Positions 1-10,365 of a DNA stretch of 64,000 nucleotides are shown here, piece after piece (position 1 is the first letter of the stretch; each line of letters opens with the position of its first letter). Origin of the DNA: Combretum micranthum (taxonomy: Eukaryota > Streptophyta > Magnoliopsida > Myrtales > Combretaceae); the NCBI GenBank assembly GCA_024138025.1, contig JAMXBD010003395.1, forward strand, positions 1 to 64,000. Reading direction: 5' to 3'. The notes under the pieces are model-generated. The model was not told the origin of the DNA, searched no databases, and saw nothing but the letters and a program-made list of their open reading frames with translations. The position numbers and the translations under genes are program-made.

Positions 1-1778
1 ATTCACATTGTTTCAAGTGCATATAAAGCTATAATCAGCTGGCATACATGCGACTCTTCAGGTAATTGACAGGACACGGAGAGATTTAACTTGTGTATTT
101 TCTATAACTTGCCTGATTGAATGATATATGTCTGTATCAGGAATGTCGGAAGCCTGTGGTGGTCAAGGTATGAAGACTGAAAATCGTGTTGGCCGGCTGA
201 TAAGTGAATTCGATGTACAGTCCACGTTTGAGGGTGACAATAATGTGTTGATGCAACAGGTTGGTGAGATATCTAGCACTACAGCAATGCTGATTGCAAA
301 TTAATGAAGCAAATCAAGAGGACAAGTTTATTAGCATAATACAAAAATGGAAAAAGTAGGAGACACTAGTTTTTCTTCTTTTTATCTCACGTTCCCTTCT
401 TTTCCTGTAAATGGCTATACAAAATCGGCTCAAAATCCTGTTTGTCTATCTGGTTTTTGCCTATTTGGTGAGCACCGGTCAATTTGGATGCTCATTGCAC
501 AACCTTTTGGAGTTGCTTATTTAATCTTGTCGGGGTTTGTCTTCTGTAATATGGGAGATTTCTAAATTTGGTATAATTATGAAATTCAGATTGGAAGCAC
601 TTTTTGCTGAATATGTGGCAGTTCAGAAGCAAAAGAAACCATTTAAAGGATTGGGATTGGAACACATGAACGGTCCATGTCCAGTAGTTCCATTGCACTC
701 TCTTATCCTACTCTTAGAAGTAGCCAATTCCAGATTGATGTCTTCCACTTAAGAGAAAGGGATCTATTGCATCGTTTGCAGAAGAAGTATCAAAATGCCA
801 GGCACAGGGAGAAAGTAAAGAATATGCTTTCAATATGGTGTGTGTTCTCCATGCTGGAAGTTTTGTGTGTCCTCTCCCCCCACCCCCACAAATATACCCC
901 TCGCCCCTTTCTTTCTCCCACCCTCTTTTATCTCATACATTTTGTCTTCATAAATAAGCAGAGTTATCAGCTCGCTGAGGACCTGGGTAGAGCTTTTGCG
1001 GAACGTTCAGTCCTGCAGTCTTTTATAGAATCTGAGGAAACTTTTCTGAGACTTCTTTAAAGGTAATTCCCATGCAACATGCCTCATACTGTATAGTGCA
1101 TGGTCTAAACACCTGAGAAGAAATATAGAGTTACTGTTGATGGAGATCTAATCTCGGTAGGGTTACTGTATATGGGTGCTATTACTCCATCTGCATATTC
1201 ATCCCACTATCAATTCCAACTCAAAGGATGCATCAAGCTTTCAAGTATCAACTTAACGATACTCAGGTGATGGGATCTACAGTTGGTTAATAAAAAAGGC
1301 TTGATCAATATGTTGGTTCAGAGTTTCAAACACACAAGTAGTGGTGCTCCAAAATCCAACCCAACTCTTATTGCAGTTATCAGTGTTTAATTCTCTCAAA
1401 CTTCATCACAAAGTTTTAGTGTTCTGTATTAAGCTTGCATGTATACTTCCTTGAGTAATGCCTTGAACTTTCCACGTTGTTAGTTTTCTTTTGCATTGTA
1501 CGGATGGGAAAAACATATATTTACAGTATCTCGTCTGTTTTCTGCAGGATATGTTAGGATTGCTTCGATCCACATATGCCCTGGTCACCATGGAAGAGGA
1601 TGCTTCATTTTTGCGTTATGGTTATTTATCAACTGAGAATGCTGCTACAGTGCGGAAAGAAATTTTAAAACTCTGCACCGATTTAAGACCTCATGCACTC
1701 GCGCTGGTCAGTTCCTTTGGCATTCCAGATGCTCTTCTCGGCCCTATTGCTTTCAATTGGATTGAAGCAAATTCCTAG
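1..1778 (+). pseudogene. ACX3: Acyl-CoA oxidase 3-like gene, 3-prime exons, frame-disrupted
   Basis: Last five exons of a peroxisomal medium-chain acyl-CoA oxidase, the flavoenzyme that opens fatty-acid beta-oxidation by making trans-2-enoyl-CoA and H2O2. The 5-prime part lies outside the window. Exons read from splice sites and family similarity: up to 61, 141-259, 590-837, 962-1062, 1548-1778; introns are GT-AG. Visible family motifs are EACGGQGMKTENRVG, FDVQSTFEGDNNVLMQQ, KPFKGLGLEHMNGPCPVV, FQIDVFHLRERDLLHR and QLAEDLGRAFAERSVLQSF. The reading frame slips repeatedly (near 45, 53, 149, 596, 688, 775, 1040). Every slip is explained by loss of one or two bases from a short run of identical bases. 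The first three losses sum to zero, so the frame recovers before slipping again. Either this is a young pseudogene or the assembly has uncorrected run-length errors here. The ACX3 assignment rests on C-terminal similarity recalled from the family; ACX isoform choice is fairly sure. Confidence 0.8.
1548..1778 (+). CDS. ACX3: ACX3-like terminal exon (intact)
   Basis: Final coding exon of the acyl-CoA oxidase gene, 76 codons plus TAG, open throughout. It begins after the acceptor TTTTCTGCAG and reads DMLGLLRSTYALVTMEEDAS, then a Leu/Arg-rich helix, and ends with FGIPDALLGPIAFNWIEANS. This is the C-terminal alpha-helical domain of ACX proteins that forms part of the dimer interface. The end is a few residues shorter than ACX3 relatives I know of. 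There is no C-terminal SKL-type peroxisomal signal, which agrees with ACX3 using an N-terminal PTS2 instead. Unlike the four upstream exons it has no frame slips. The 485-bp intron before it (1063-1547) has a T-rich acceptor. Confidence 0.85.
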   Translation, partial: DMLGLLRSTYALVTMEEDASFLRYGYLSTENAATVRKEILKLCTDLRPHALALVSSFGIPDALLGPIAFNWIEANS

Positions 1779-2537
1779 CCTTTGGTTGATCACTAAACTC
1801 CCTGAGGGAAACTGTTTCGTTAAACGGTATCTTGAAAACACGCCACACAAGGCCTGTATTGTTAATAAGGAGTTTGTGAAGGTGAAATAATGCTTTGAAT
1901 TATTGTTCTTCTATAAAGTTCTGAACAACTCTAGTAATTCTTTTGGGCTGTCTGCTCCAAAAGATCTTTGTTGTAACTTGTAAGTTCTGATGTTAGTTCG
2001 TGGCATATATAATGATTAAAAATAAAAAAGATGGTTTTGTTCCATTTTTTTATAGGATGATACTCAGGTGGCCACGTATGTTAATTAAGATTTACGTTTG
2101 CTTTATCTGGCTGGTCTAAATCTTGTAATTTGAGACGCCTACCATTTCTTTGTGCAAAACAGCATTGGGAGATTTAAGGTTATGGAAGCCAGTCCCTAAC
2201 AACTCTGTTCTCTTAGGTGTGTTCGTTGGAAAATGTACCCGCCCATCCCACCCCCCCACTTTGATTTGATTTTGCCAACTTCACTCAAATAGAAAGGTTA
2301 GAGTAGGCATTATACTCAGTAATTTAAGCTCAATTTTAAGAAGTGTGAACTTAGCAGTTAGACATTTGAAATACTCTTGACCTACTCATTTTGGTGCTCC
2401 AAAGATTCTTGACCAAGTTTTTTAAATTTTGGTGCTCAATCCAAAAGTTGAAAATTTTGACAGTTTATCTTTTGCTTCTCTAATTAAAATCTACAAAACT
2501 ATTGCTAAAGAATGATCTGACAATAGATAAATTATAT

Positions 2538-2572
<35 letters not shown>

Positions 2573-2665
2573 AATCATAAGTTCTATGGTACTTTGTCAA
2601 CCATAGATGATTAACAAACATCCTGTCAAACTTGCGAAAAATAAGATTTGTTTCTTGTTTGTTAG
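1779..2665. other. ACX3 3-prime UTR and intergenic DNA
   Basis: Non-coding. The first ~250 bp is the likely ACX3 3-prime UTR; AATAAA-like and TATATAATGATTAAAAAT stretches near 2000-2030 could serve polyadenylation. The rest is AT-rich and holds only a TA microsatellite. Confidence 0.5.
2533..2573. repeat. (TA)n/(TACA)n microsatellite
   Basis: A run of TA dinucleotides with a short CATA interruption at its left end, seen directly. Confidence 0.9.
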
Positions 2666-2815
2666 ACCAAGAAAAGAAGTTTCCCATACATCTTCAATCC
2701 ACAGTCTCTATAGAATTCAAGAACATTTAAAACTTTTCCATCACAACAATAATGCTCAATCTTCCCCTCCTATGTTCAGAAGAACTTCTTATGATGTAGA
2801 AACTTTAAGGACTAG
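2666..2815 (+). other. Exon-like open segment of unknown origin
   Basis: A 150-bp open stretch bounded by a good acceptor (TTGTTTGTTAG) and a good donor (CTAG|GTAAGG). The peptide has a gene-like composition, with HSLYRIQEHLKLFHHNNN followed by PPMFRRTSYDVETLRTR. I do not recognise the family. It may be a captured or orphan exon, or part of an old retroelement. No partner exon was found on either side before the Ty3 element at 3053. Confidence 0.3.
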
Positions 2816-3052
2816 GTAAGGCCTATCAGCAAGAGAAGGTATAACACCCTAAAGTTTTCCTCGCAACAATTTCCTTACCCCATCATTGTATGCTCCATAA
2901 ACCAAAATAGCTTGAAAAGAACAGTTTGCAATTAGATTTGTAATAAAATAGTCCATAAATTATTGATGTGCATGCCTAACTTGTACATTCCAAACCCTAA
3001 GATCCTAATACACCCAAATCCATGCTTAACTAGAACTTGATTTGACAAGTTC

Positions 3053-3658
3053 TAAACTAGGGTTTCTAAAGATAGAAGAGGCAGATGAACATGATCTAAG
3101 ATAAGAAGATTAGAGTGAAGTAGAAAGTCAATTGTCTTGTTTGAAGTCTATGTTGAGTTGCAAGAAAAGGAGTAAAAGTTAAGGGGCCTGAAGTAAAGTT
3201 TGTAAATGGGCTGAGTAAGGAAGTTGGGTTTAGCAGTGAAGAGATGAATAAGAAAAAGGGGTTGGGCAATGAAATCAAAGTTAGGCTATTGAGCCCAATA
3301 ACTTTTTAGTAAACTAATGCTTATTCCAATTGTTCAGAATAAAACTATTGGGAATCTTTTTTAAATTACTAGAGATATTAGAAGATATTATAGGGCATCT
3401 TTGCTTAATAAATTGTAATGACGTGGTACTAATATCACATGCCACCATATGCTAGAATATTCTAAGTGTAGTTAGTTATTATCGTTATCTTATCACATGT
3501 ATTGCTCCACTTATATATTGGAGTGTGTAATACAAAATAAAAAAAACGAATGAAAAACAAATACAAAATTTAGCCCTAAATTGCTTGCATCCAACGAACA
3601 CTTAGTTCTTGTTATTTTTTTTAGTTTTCTTATGTTTAGATAAATTAATCTTGCTGCA
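3053..3658 (+). repeat. 5-prime LTR of Ty3/gypsy element
   Basis: About 606 bp, matched with many substitutions by 8047-8573. It contains an A-rich block near 3530-3550 and ends in CA two bases before the primer site. It carries about 78 bp (3403-3480) missing from the 3-prime LTR. The canonical TG start is not visible (TAAACTAG here, TCAACTAG in the other copy), presumably mutated. Confidence 0.88.
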
Positions 3659-3660
3659 TT

Positions 3661-3672
3661 TGGTATCAGAGC
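3661..3672 (+). other. Primer-binding site, initiator tRNA-Met
   Basis: TGGTATCAGAGC, complementary to the 3-prime end of plant initiator methionine tRNA, sits two bases after the 5-prime LTR. This is where minus-strand cDNA synthesis would be primed. Confidence 0.92.
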
Positions 3673-3705
3673 TTTAATAGCCCTCAAAACATGTGAGTTT
3701 AAGCG

Positions 3706-4260
3706 AATGGAGGAGGCTTTAAGACCTGTTCTTAAGGAGCAAGGGGAGTGCCATGAAAATTGGGTCAAGATGTTCTCTAAGACCCTGCAAAAACAGTAAA
3801 CCATTTTAGAAAATCAGAGTTAAACCATCAACGAGCTTAAACAACAATTAAGTGAGAGAATTAGCACTGGAAAAGCTCCCATGATGTCACCGGCTAGTGT
3901 TAATGAAGCCTCATCGTCAGTATTGGGAGTAAGAGCACTAAGTGAATTTACTTCGGGTTATTAGTTTCCTATTTGAAGCACTAAAATTGAATTTCTATTG
4001 TTTGATGGAGGTGATGTTAAGAATTGGGTGTTAAGGGTAGAACAATTCTTCAATATAGATAGCACACCAGAGCATTATAAGGTTAAATTAGCAACTATGC
4101 ATTTTGAAGCTAAACCCTATGAGTGGTATAATGCTTATCTAAGGGTAAGGAGTGAAAAGCAGCTAATAATGTGGGAGGAGTTGACCAAGGTGCTTACTGG
4201 AAGGTTTAATGATAAGGGACATGAAGATCTAATTAGATTTGAAGGAATTGCAACAAACTA
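3706..4260 (+). pseudogene. Ty3 gag (capsid) remnant
   Basis: A start codon at 3706 opens a coiled-coil-like N terminus (NELKQQLSERI) broken by stops at 3797 and nearby. An intact 87-codon part from 3998 reads FDGGDVKNWVLRVEQFF and then HFEAKPYEWYNAYLRV, the typical core of plant Ty3 gag (capsid) proteins. The family forms the virus-like particle around the element RNA. The frame ends at 4260, and the next ~400 bp holds only low-complexity A/C-rich coding debris. Confidence 0.82.
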
Positions 4261-4664
4261 GACTACTATAGGACTATTTCGATGAGTTCTTACACCTTTT
4301 AGTTCAAGCACAACTTTTTGAAGTAAACCTTTTTAGTTGTTTCTTAAGTGGTTTTAAACCTGAATTATAACATCCAATTAGAATTTCTTAGCCTACACTA
4401 TTAACCCAAGCTTACACATTGTCCAAGCTACAAGAATCCACCTTAGTTTCATGCAAAACCAATTTGAAAACCACTAAAACCTCAAACATTTTCACACATT
4501 CCATCGTTTCTTCCAGCATAAAACACATCAACTAAACACCTTACCAAAACGCCACCTCTAATTCCAAAACTTCCCGAACACCACTTACTTTAAACCCTCA
4601 ACCTAAAAATACTACTTACCTACACCACAGAAACACCAATTGCCTCACACCAGAAGAGCTAAAA

Positions 4665-5205
4665 GAAAAAAAATAATGTTTTTTGTGTGATGAGCCTTTT
4701 AGTCCAGTACATCATTACAAAAGCAAATGCTTGAATATGTTAGTTGTAGAGGATGGAGTTGAGAAGATGGGTGAACGAAATGTGGAGGCAGAAGTGAATG
4801 TACTCAAAACTAATTTTCCCAACTCACCTTAAATGCTTTAGGGAAAGAGCAAGGAATGAATGAATGTTGCATGAGAGTTAAAGGAAAATACAAAAGAAGA
4901 ACGTTGAATATCTTGATTGATATAGAAAGTTCTTCTAATTTTATGGATGAGACGTTGGCCAAGGGGTTGTGTTGCGTTATGGAAGGAGTGGAACCTGTAG
5001 TAGTGGTTTTAGTTAATGGTACTGAATTACACAATACTTTTAGTATTAAGGATTTACAGTTGTAGATGCATGGTTTTGAATTTAGAGATGATTTTTATAC
5101 TTTATCCTTAAATATTTGTGATTTAATCTTAGGAATTCCTTGGTTAATCACTTTGGGTACCATCAACTGGAATTTTCGATCTCTTAAAATGGAGTTCACG
5201 TGACT
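4665..5205 (+). pseudogene. Ty3 zinc knuckle and aspartic protease remnant
   Basis: At about 4683-4735 a degraded CCHC knuckle (C-x2-C then H-x4-C, CDEPFSPVHHYKSKC) follows a stop. The protease fold covers 4856-5200: LNILIDIESSSNFMDE is the active-site loop and CDLILGIPWLITLGTINW the C-terminal hallmark. The catalytic DSG/DTG triplet has become DIE, so only the Asp survives. A stop at 5063 splits the domain. The enzyme would normally cut the gag-pol polyprotein. Confidence 0.8.
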
Positions 5206-5361
5206 AGGAAGGTAGTGCGTGTTATAGGCAGAATAGGAATAGATTAGAACTATTCTAGTAGTTCATTATCAAACATGCAACAAACTTCTCACTACCCTAT
5301 AGAAGTTCAGTGTTGGATGGTTATTAGTGTAGAAGTTGAGTAGAAGGGTGAAAATACGGGA

Positions 5362-6273
5362 ATGTATCCCAAAATCATTGATATATTGGAGGAGTACCAT
5401 GAATTGTTTGAGGAGCTTAGTGCATCACCTCCTAGTAGGTATTGTGATCACATAATTCACTTTAAAGAACACACCAATCCAATGAATTTAAGGCCTTACA
5501 GATATGCTTCATTGCAGAAATCTGTCCTAGAAGAAATGATCAATTAGATTCTCAAGAGTGGTATTATAAAGAAAAGCCACAACCCTTTCGCTTCTCCAAC
5601 AATCTTAGTGAAGAAAAAAGATCATTCATGGCCCATGTGTGTAGATTATCGAGAGCTTAATAAACAAACCATCAAGGACAGATTTCTTATTCCTATTATA
5701 GAATATTTGTTTGATGAACTTCATGAGGCTTAATATTTTAGCAAATTGGATTTAAGATTTGGATATCATCAGGTTTTGATGAGTTCTAATGATGTACACA
5801 TGACGGCTTTTAGGACACATGAAGGTCACTATGAGTTCTTAGTCATGCCATTTTGCTTGACTAATGCTCCATCTACATTTCAAAGCCTTATGAATGAGGT
5901 TTTCAGGTTAAACTTGAGGAAGTTTGTACTAGAATTCTTTGATGGCATACTAGTCTACAACTTCAATTTGGATTTACATGTGAAGCATTTAAAGATGGTT
6001 TTTGAAGTTCTAAAAAGGGAATACTTGTGTTTGAAAAGGAGTAAATGCATGTTTGGAGTTACTCAAATTGATTATTTGGTACATATCATTACTAAGGAAG
6101 GAGTCACTATTGATCCAAGAAAGGTTGAGGCTATTGATAATTGGCCAAGGCTTAAGGATCTGCACCAATTAAGAGGGTTTTTAAGACTGGCGGGTTATTA
6201 TAGATGGTATTATCAAGGGTTTTGGAGCCACTGCTCGCCCTCTCACTTGTTTACTAAAGAAAGAAAATTTTAG
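5362..6273 (+). pseudogene. Ty3 reverse transcriptase remnant
   Basis: RT domain in one frame apart from in-frame stops near 5545 and 5731. Motifs in order are FASPTILVKKKDHSWPMCVD, DYRELNKQTIKDRFLIP, FSKLDLRFGYHQVLM, HYEFLVMPFCLTNAPSTFQ, then the palm motif FFDGILVY and the thumb DLHQLRGFLRLAGYYRWY. The palm motif is normally FFDDILVY; the second metal-binding Asp is Gly, which should abolish polymerisation. The reading frame stops at 6273 before RNase H. Confidence 0.9.
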
Positions 6274-6339
6274 ATGGGGGCTTGAAGTACAAACTGCTTT
6301 GAGGAATCGAAGAAGGCACTAGTGCAATTTCTTATGCTT

Positions 6340-6880
6340 AGCTCACCCAATTATTCAAAAACATTTGTTATTGAAACTGATGGAAGTGGATATGGTTTGG
6401 GGGTTGTTTTAATGCAAGATCATCATCTATAACTTATATTAGCAAAACATTAGCTCTAAGGCATCGTGGTTTCTCAGTCTATGAGAATGAATTGATGGCC
6501 TTAGTGTATGCCATTGATAAGTGGCGTCACTATCTAATTGGGAGGTCTTTTGTTATAAGAATTAATCATCAAAGTCTTAAATTCTTACTTGAGAAAAGGC
6601 AAGTTACCCTAAATTCTTACTTAACCTTTTAGGTTTGGATTATGTGATTGAGTATAGACGTGGACAAACAAACATGGCTGTTGATGCTCTCTCTAGAAGG
6701 GGAGAAATTCAACTCAATCAATTGAATGTCCATACTGCTATTCCTAGGTTATTGGAAGCAATTAAGAAAAGTTGGCATTTAATTGAAGGCTATAGCTCTC
6801 AAATGAAGCTATTGCAACAAGGGAAAGCAGCAGGACACTTTACCCTTGATCAAGGGTTACTCAGACGAAAGGAAGGTTAG
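6340..6880 (+). pseudogene. Ty3 RNase H and linker remnant
   Basis: KTFVIETDGSGYGLGVVLMQ gives the first acidic residue of a Ty3-type RNase H. A frameshift follows near 6425, and YENELMALVYAIDKWRHYL carries the conserved Glu helix in the next frame. The 81-codon frame from 6635 reads DYVIEYRRGQTNMAVDALSR, the usual end of this domain, and then runs into the integrase linker. RNase H would remove RNA from the RNA-DNA hybrid during replication. Confidence 0.85.
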
Positions 6881-6894
6881 TAGTGGGACCAGAT

Positions 6895-7560
6895 CCATCC
6901 TTAAACAAAGACCACTCCAATTATACCATGGAAGACCTTTAAGAGGTCATTCTGGTTACGAAGCCACTTACAAAAGACTCTCAGCTATTTTTTGCTAGCC
7001 TGAAATGGAACATGAGGTTAGAAATTATGTTCGTCATTGTGACATTTTCCAACGATACAAATATCAAAATGTAGCCACACCTAGGTTACTATACCCCCTG
7101 GATATTCTAAAAGGATGTTTGCAAGAGGTTTGTCTAGACTTTATTAAGGACTTACCATTTTCCAATGGTAAAGATGTGATCATGGTTATGGTTGATAGGT
7201 TGAGTAAATACTGTCATTTTATGGCTCTAACCCATCCTTTTACAGCTGCTCATGTTGCACAAACTTACCTTGATTTTGTTTTTAAACTGCATGGACTTCC
7301 GATACTATCATGAGTGATAGGGATCCCATTTTTGCAAGTTTGTTTTGGAAAGAGTTTTTCAAATTGCAGGGAGTCAAGTGTAATATTTCCATAGCCTACC
7401 ACCCCCAAAATAGATAGTCAAACGGAGGTGGTCAACAAATATCTAGAGACATATCGAAGGTGTGTTACAAAAGAGTATCCTACGAAATGGGATCAACACT
7501 TATCATTGGCGGAATGGTAGTACAACACTACCTACGCTTTCATTTAAAGTAAGCACAGTA
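6895..7560 (+). pseudogene. Ty3 integrase remnant
   Basis: The N-terminal HHCC zinc domain shows as YHGRPLRGHSGYEATYKRL and, after a stop, VRHCDIFQRYK. The catalytic core starts CLDFIKDLPFSNGKDVIMVM (first Asp). It shifts frame at about 7312 into SDRDPIF (second Asp) and ends with QTEVVN (catalytic Glu) near 7425. All three DDE residues can be found, but stops and frameshifts separate them. Confidence 0.85.
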
Positions 7561-7876
7561 GAGGATGAAGCAACTTGCTGACAGAAAGAGGTCGAATCAA
7601 GTGTTTAAAGTTGGAGACTTAGTTCTACTGAAAGTTCAACCCTACAGATAGAACTTACTCAAATATACTAAGATTCAAAAGTTTTTTGCAAAGTATTTCA
7701 GCTCATACAAGGTTTTGGAGAAGATAGGTCAAGTGGCTTACTGATTAGAACTTCCCTTCGTTGTAGACATATACTCCACGTTCCACAACTCTCAGCTTAA
7801 GAAATACCATGGAAATTGACCAGATCTATCTTCTTCCTTACCTATAACGAGATAAGAAGACGAATTAGAGCCTCAA

Positions 7877-8098
7877 TTGATTTTGGAACAAAAAATGATT
7901 AAGAAAGGAAATGTAGTTGAAACCATGTTACTCATCTCATGGAAAGGAAGATCGCTTGCAGATGCTTCCTGGGAGTATTACAATGACATGCGGCTTCGGT
8001 TTCTAGATAGTCCCTTATGGTCAAGGGTTTTTAATAAGGAAGGGAATCAACTAGGGTTTCTAAAGACAGAAGAGGCAGAGGATCATGATTTGCGATAG
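7877..8098 (+). pseudogene. Ty3 C-terminal chromodomain
   Basis: The 73-codon frame contains LLISWKGRSLADASWEYYND, the beta-strand and helix of a chromodomain like those fused to chromovirus integrases. In the family it binds modified histone H3 and steers insertion into heterochromatin. The frame runs through the polypurine tract into the 3-prime LTR, as is common for short chromoviruses. Confidence 0.8.
8036..8046 (+). other. Polypurine tract of Ty3 element
   Basis: AAGGAAGGGAA directly precedes the 3-prime LTR. This is the usual RNase H-resistant primer for plus-strand synthesis. Confidence 0.75.
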
Positions 8099-8573
8099 GA
8101 AGATTCGAGTGAAGTAGGAAGTCAATTGTCTTGTTTGAAGTTTGTGTTGAGTTATAATAAAAAGAGTAAAGTTAATGGGGCTACAGTAAAGTATGTAAAT
8201 GGGCTGAGTAAGGAAGTTGCGTTTGGTAGTGAATAGATGAATCAGAAAAGGGGGTTGGGTAGTCAAATCAAAGTTGGGCCATTGAACCAATAACTCGTTA
8301 GTAAACAAATGCTTATTCCAATTGTTCCGAAATAAAACTGCTGGGAATCTTTTTAAATTACTATAGATATTAGAAGATATTATAGGACATCTTTATCATT
8401 ATCTTATCACATTTATTGCACCAGCTTGTATATTGGAGTGTGTAATACAAAAAAAAAAAAGGGAATGAAAAACAAATACAAAATTCATCCCTAAATTGCT
8501 TGCATCCAAGCAACACTGAGTTCTTGCTATTTTCTATGGTTTTTTTATGTTTATGTAAATTAATCCTGCTATG
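8047..8573 (+). repeat. 3-prime LTR of Ty3/gypsy element
   Basis: About 527 bp, homologous to 3053-3658 along its length (shared GCTGAGTAAGGAAGTTG and GTATATTGGAGTGTGTAATAC). It lacks 78 bp present in the 5-prime LTR after CATCTTT and is followed by target duplication AGTTC. The many differences between the LTRs mean an old insertion. Confidence 0.88.
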
Positions 8574-8749
8574 AGTTCACTTTTATTTCCAATAAATTAA
8601 TTAAAGAAATGCCAAATCAACACATCTTTATTACATATTTAGATTTGATAGGGTCACTAATCTTTTAAACATTCTAGGAAGCAATATTCACCAAAACAAA
8701 AGAGAAAGGAGATCAAAAGCATTAGCGAACGTATGTCTCTTCTTGAAAT

Positions 8750-9570
8750 GGTTCTTCTTACACTTTCCATTGGAGCTAAAACTCTTGCTACTTTTGGAAG
8801 GTTCTAGAAGAGCAACCTGATTGCCTTTCACATGTTTCAGAGACAAAAATTTCTATGGGTGTAATTTTCTCTTCTACTAGTTCACTTTCCTCTTTATCCT
8901 TAAAACCTTTGACATAACCATCTAAGATTAGCTTCTTTTCTTCCATAATACTTGGTGTCTTGGAAACATGAGTTTGTATGTGTTCGGTACCTTCATTAGA
9001 GGGGTGGACTTCATTATCAAACAATAATGGAACTTTATGATAAGAAGACCGTAAACATACTTTATTCACCTATCCCTTTAAGGAATTAGAATCCTTCACC
9101 ACAAAATTAAAATTCCCCTTCAAAGGGACGAGGCTTTCTCACTTACTCCAACTTGAGGTGCGCATAGGTATATGAGGATGAGGGTTAGTTGGAATTTAAA
9201 TAAATATGTCCCTGCTCACTTTTTTTCCTATGCTATTGACTTGCATCCACTCTTGTTTTTCTACGGTACATCTTTTAGTAGCAACATTTGCATATCTAAG
9301 AGGTAAGGGATGACCAAAAACTTACAAGTAGAGCAACATTTAGGGAGCCCTTGGTGATCAATCATAATTTTATCATGAATTTCAATTTCTCGTTCTACTT
9401 CCACCTACCTAAAAATTTTGTCATTGGCATCAATTTTTATTAAGATAAATTGCTGATTTGCACACTTATAAAGAGAGGTAAGCATGTCAACCTTAAGAGG
9501 AGTGCCAACACTACTGGCAATAAATGCAAACCTTTTTAATTTAAAAACTCATAAAAGAAGGATTGAAACT
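8750..9570 (-). pseudogene. DUF4283/zinc-knuckle (LINE ORF1-type) fragment
   Basis: Read on the minus strand from about 9570 down, the translation is ASSVGTPLKVDMLTSLYKCA, then FILIKIDANDKIFR, stop, VEVEREIEIHDKIMIDHQGL and PKCCSTC. This matches the end of the DUF4283 RNA-binding domain and the start of the CCHC knuckle in plant LINE ORF1 and related proteins. The open 93-codon piece 8788-9069 (VKGFKDKEESELVEEKITPI) continues the same decayed protein after more stops. No reverse transcriptase is nearby, so this is an isolated fragment; a host-domesticated DUF4283 protein is the alternative. Confidence 0.55.
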
Positions 9571-10365
9571 ACATAAGTGAGTTAAGGTTTGTCTAGAGAC
9601 ATTCCTTTTCTTCATTTTTGCAATATCCATAGTCTTTGAGCTATATACTATGTTTCACTAAAATAGGAGTTAATTCTTTCTCTTGTAAACTTGTGCTGGG
9701 GAAAAAAAAGAAAGGAAAAAAAAAAGAAAAGAAAAAGCCATTGTTTATAAGAGCACCATAATTTCATAATCCATAACAAGAGATTGGACTAAGAGAAGGG
9801 GATTTTTCTTCTCCCCATCCCACATACCCTCCCCCAAGCCACATATAAGGGGAGGAATGAACTAGGGCTTAAAATCAAGATTGAAGGCACTAAATGCACA
9901 AATCTCTACATAAGATCTTTGTTTGGCTCATTAAGCTAGCATATTGCCCCCATGAGGAAGAAGGAAGAGAATGAGGGGAAGAAAGCTTCAGCTCTTTACT
10001 CTGTTTTTTGTTATGGTGGTGGTTTTATGCTTACTCTTTCAAAAAACTATATTTATTTCTTTTATGGTGGTTTTATCAAAAGTTAAAATATTGTCTTCGG
10101 GCCTTTTTGTCTCCTTATCCAAGGTATTATGATTTGATGGTGGGTTAAAACTTTGGAAAACTATCCTTGGACTAATCCCATGAGCACAAGGCTCAAGATT
10201 ATTTGTTTCAGCATTAGAAAAAGGTTGACACACAAATATGCAAAACATAGTTTTTCCTTTTATCTTCATTAAGTCTAAGCTTGAAACCACATTTAGAGAC
10301 AAACCTCCGCCAACTTGACCTTTGATTGGAAAAAAATCAGGTAGGAAATGGCATCCCCGTCGTTT
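9571..10365. other. Intergenic DNA, no gene identified
   Basis: AT-rich, with an A/G-rich run near 9700-9740. An 87-codon minus-strand frame at 10039-10302 has plausible composition but no family I recognise; it could be the N-terminal end of the decayed DUF4283 protein downstream. Confidence 0.4.

Larger units (their letters stand above)
3053..8573 (+). mobile_element. Ty3/gypsy chromovirus LTR retrotransposon, inactive
   Basis: About 5.5 kb element in the order LTR, primer site, gag, protease, reverse transcriptase, RNase H, integrase, chromodomain, polypurine tract, LTR. That order is Ty3/gypsy (Metaviridae), and the terminal chromodomain places it among chromoviruses. Size and short LTRs favour a small chromovirus lineage such as Reina or Galadriel over Tekay, but this is not proved. 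The 5-bp sequence AGTTC lies directly left (3048-3052) and right (8574-8578), a perfect target-site duplication, so both ends are original. Stops and frameshifts run through every domain and catalytic residues are lost, so the copy cannot move by itself. Confidence 0.93.
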
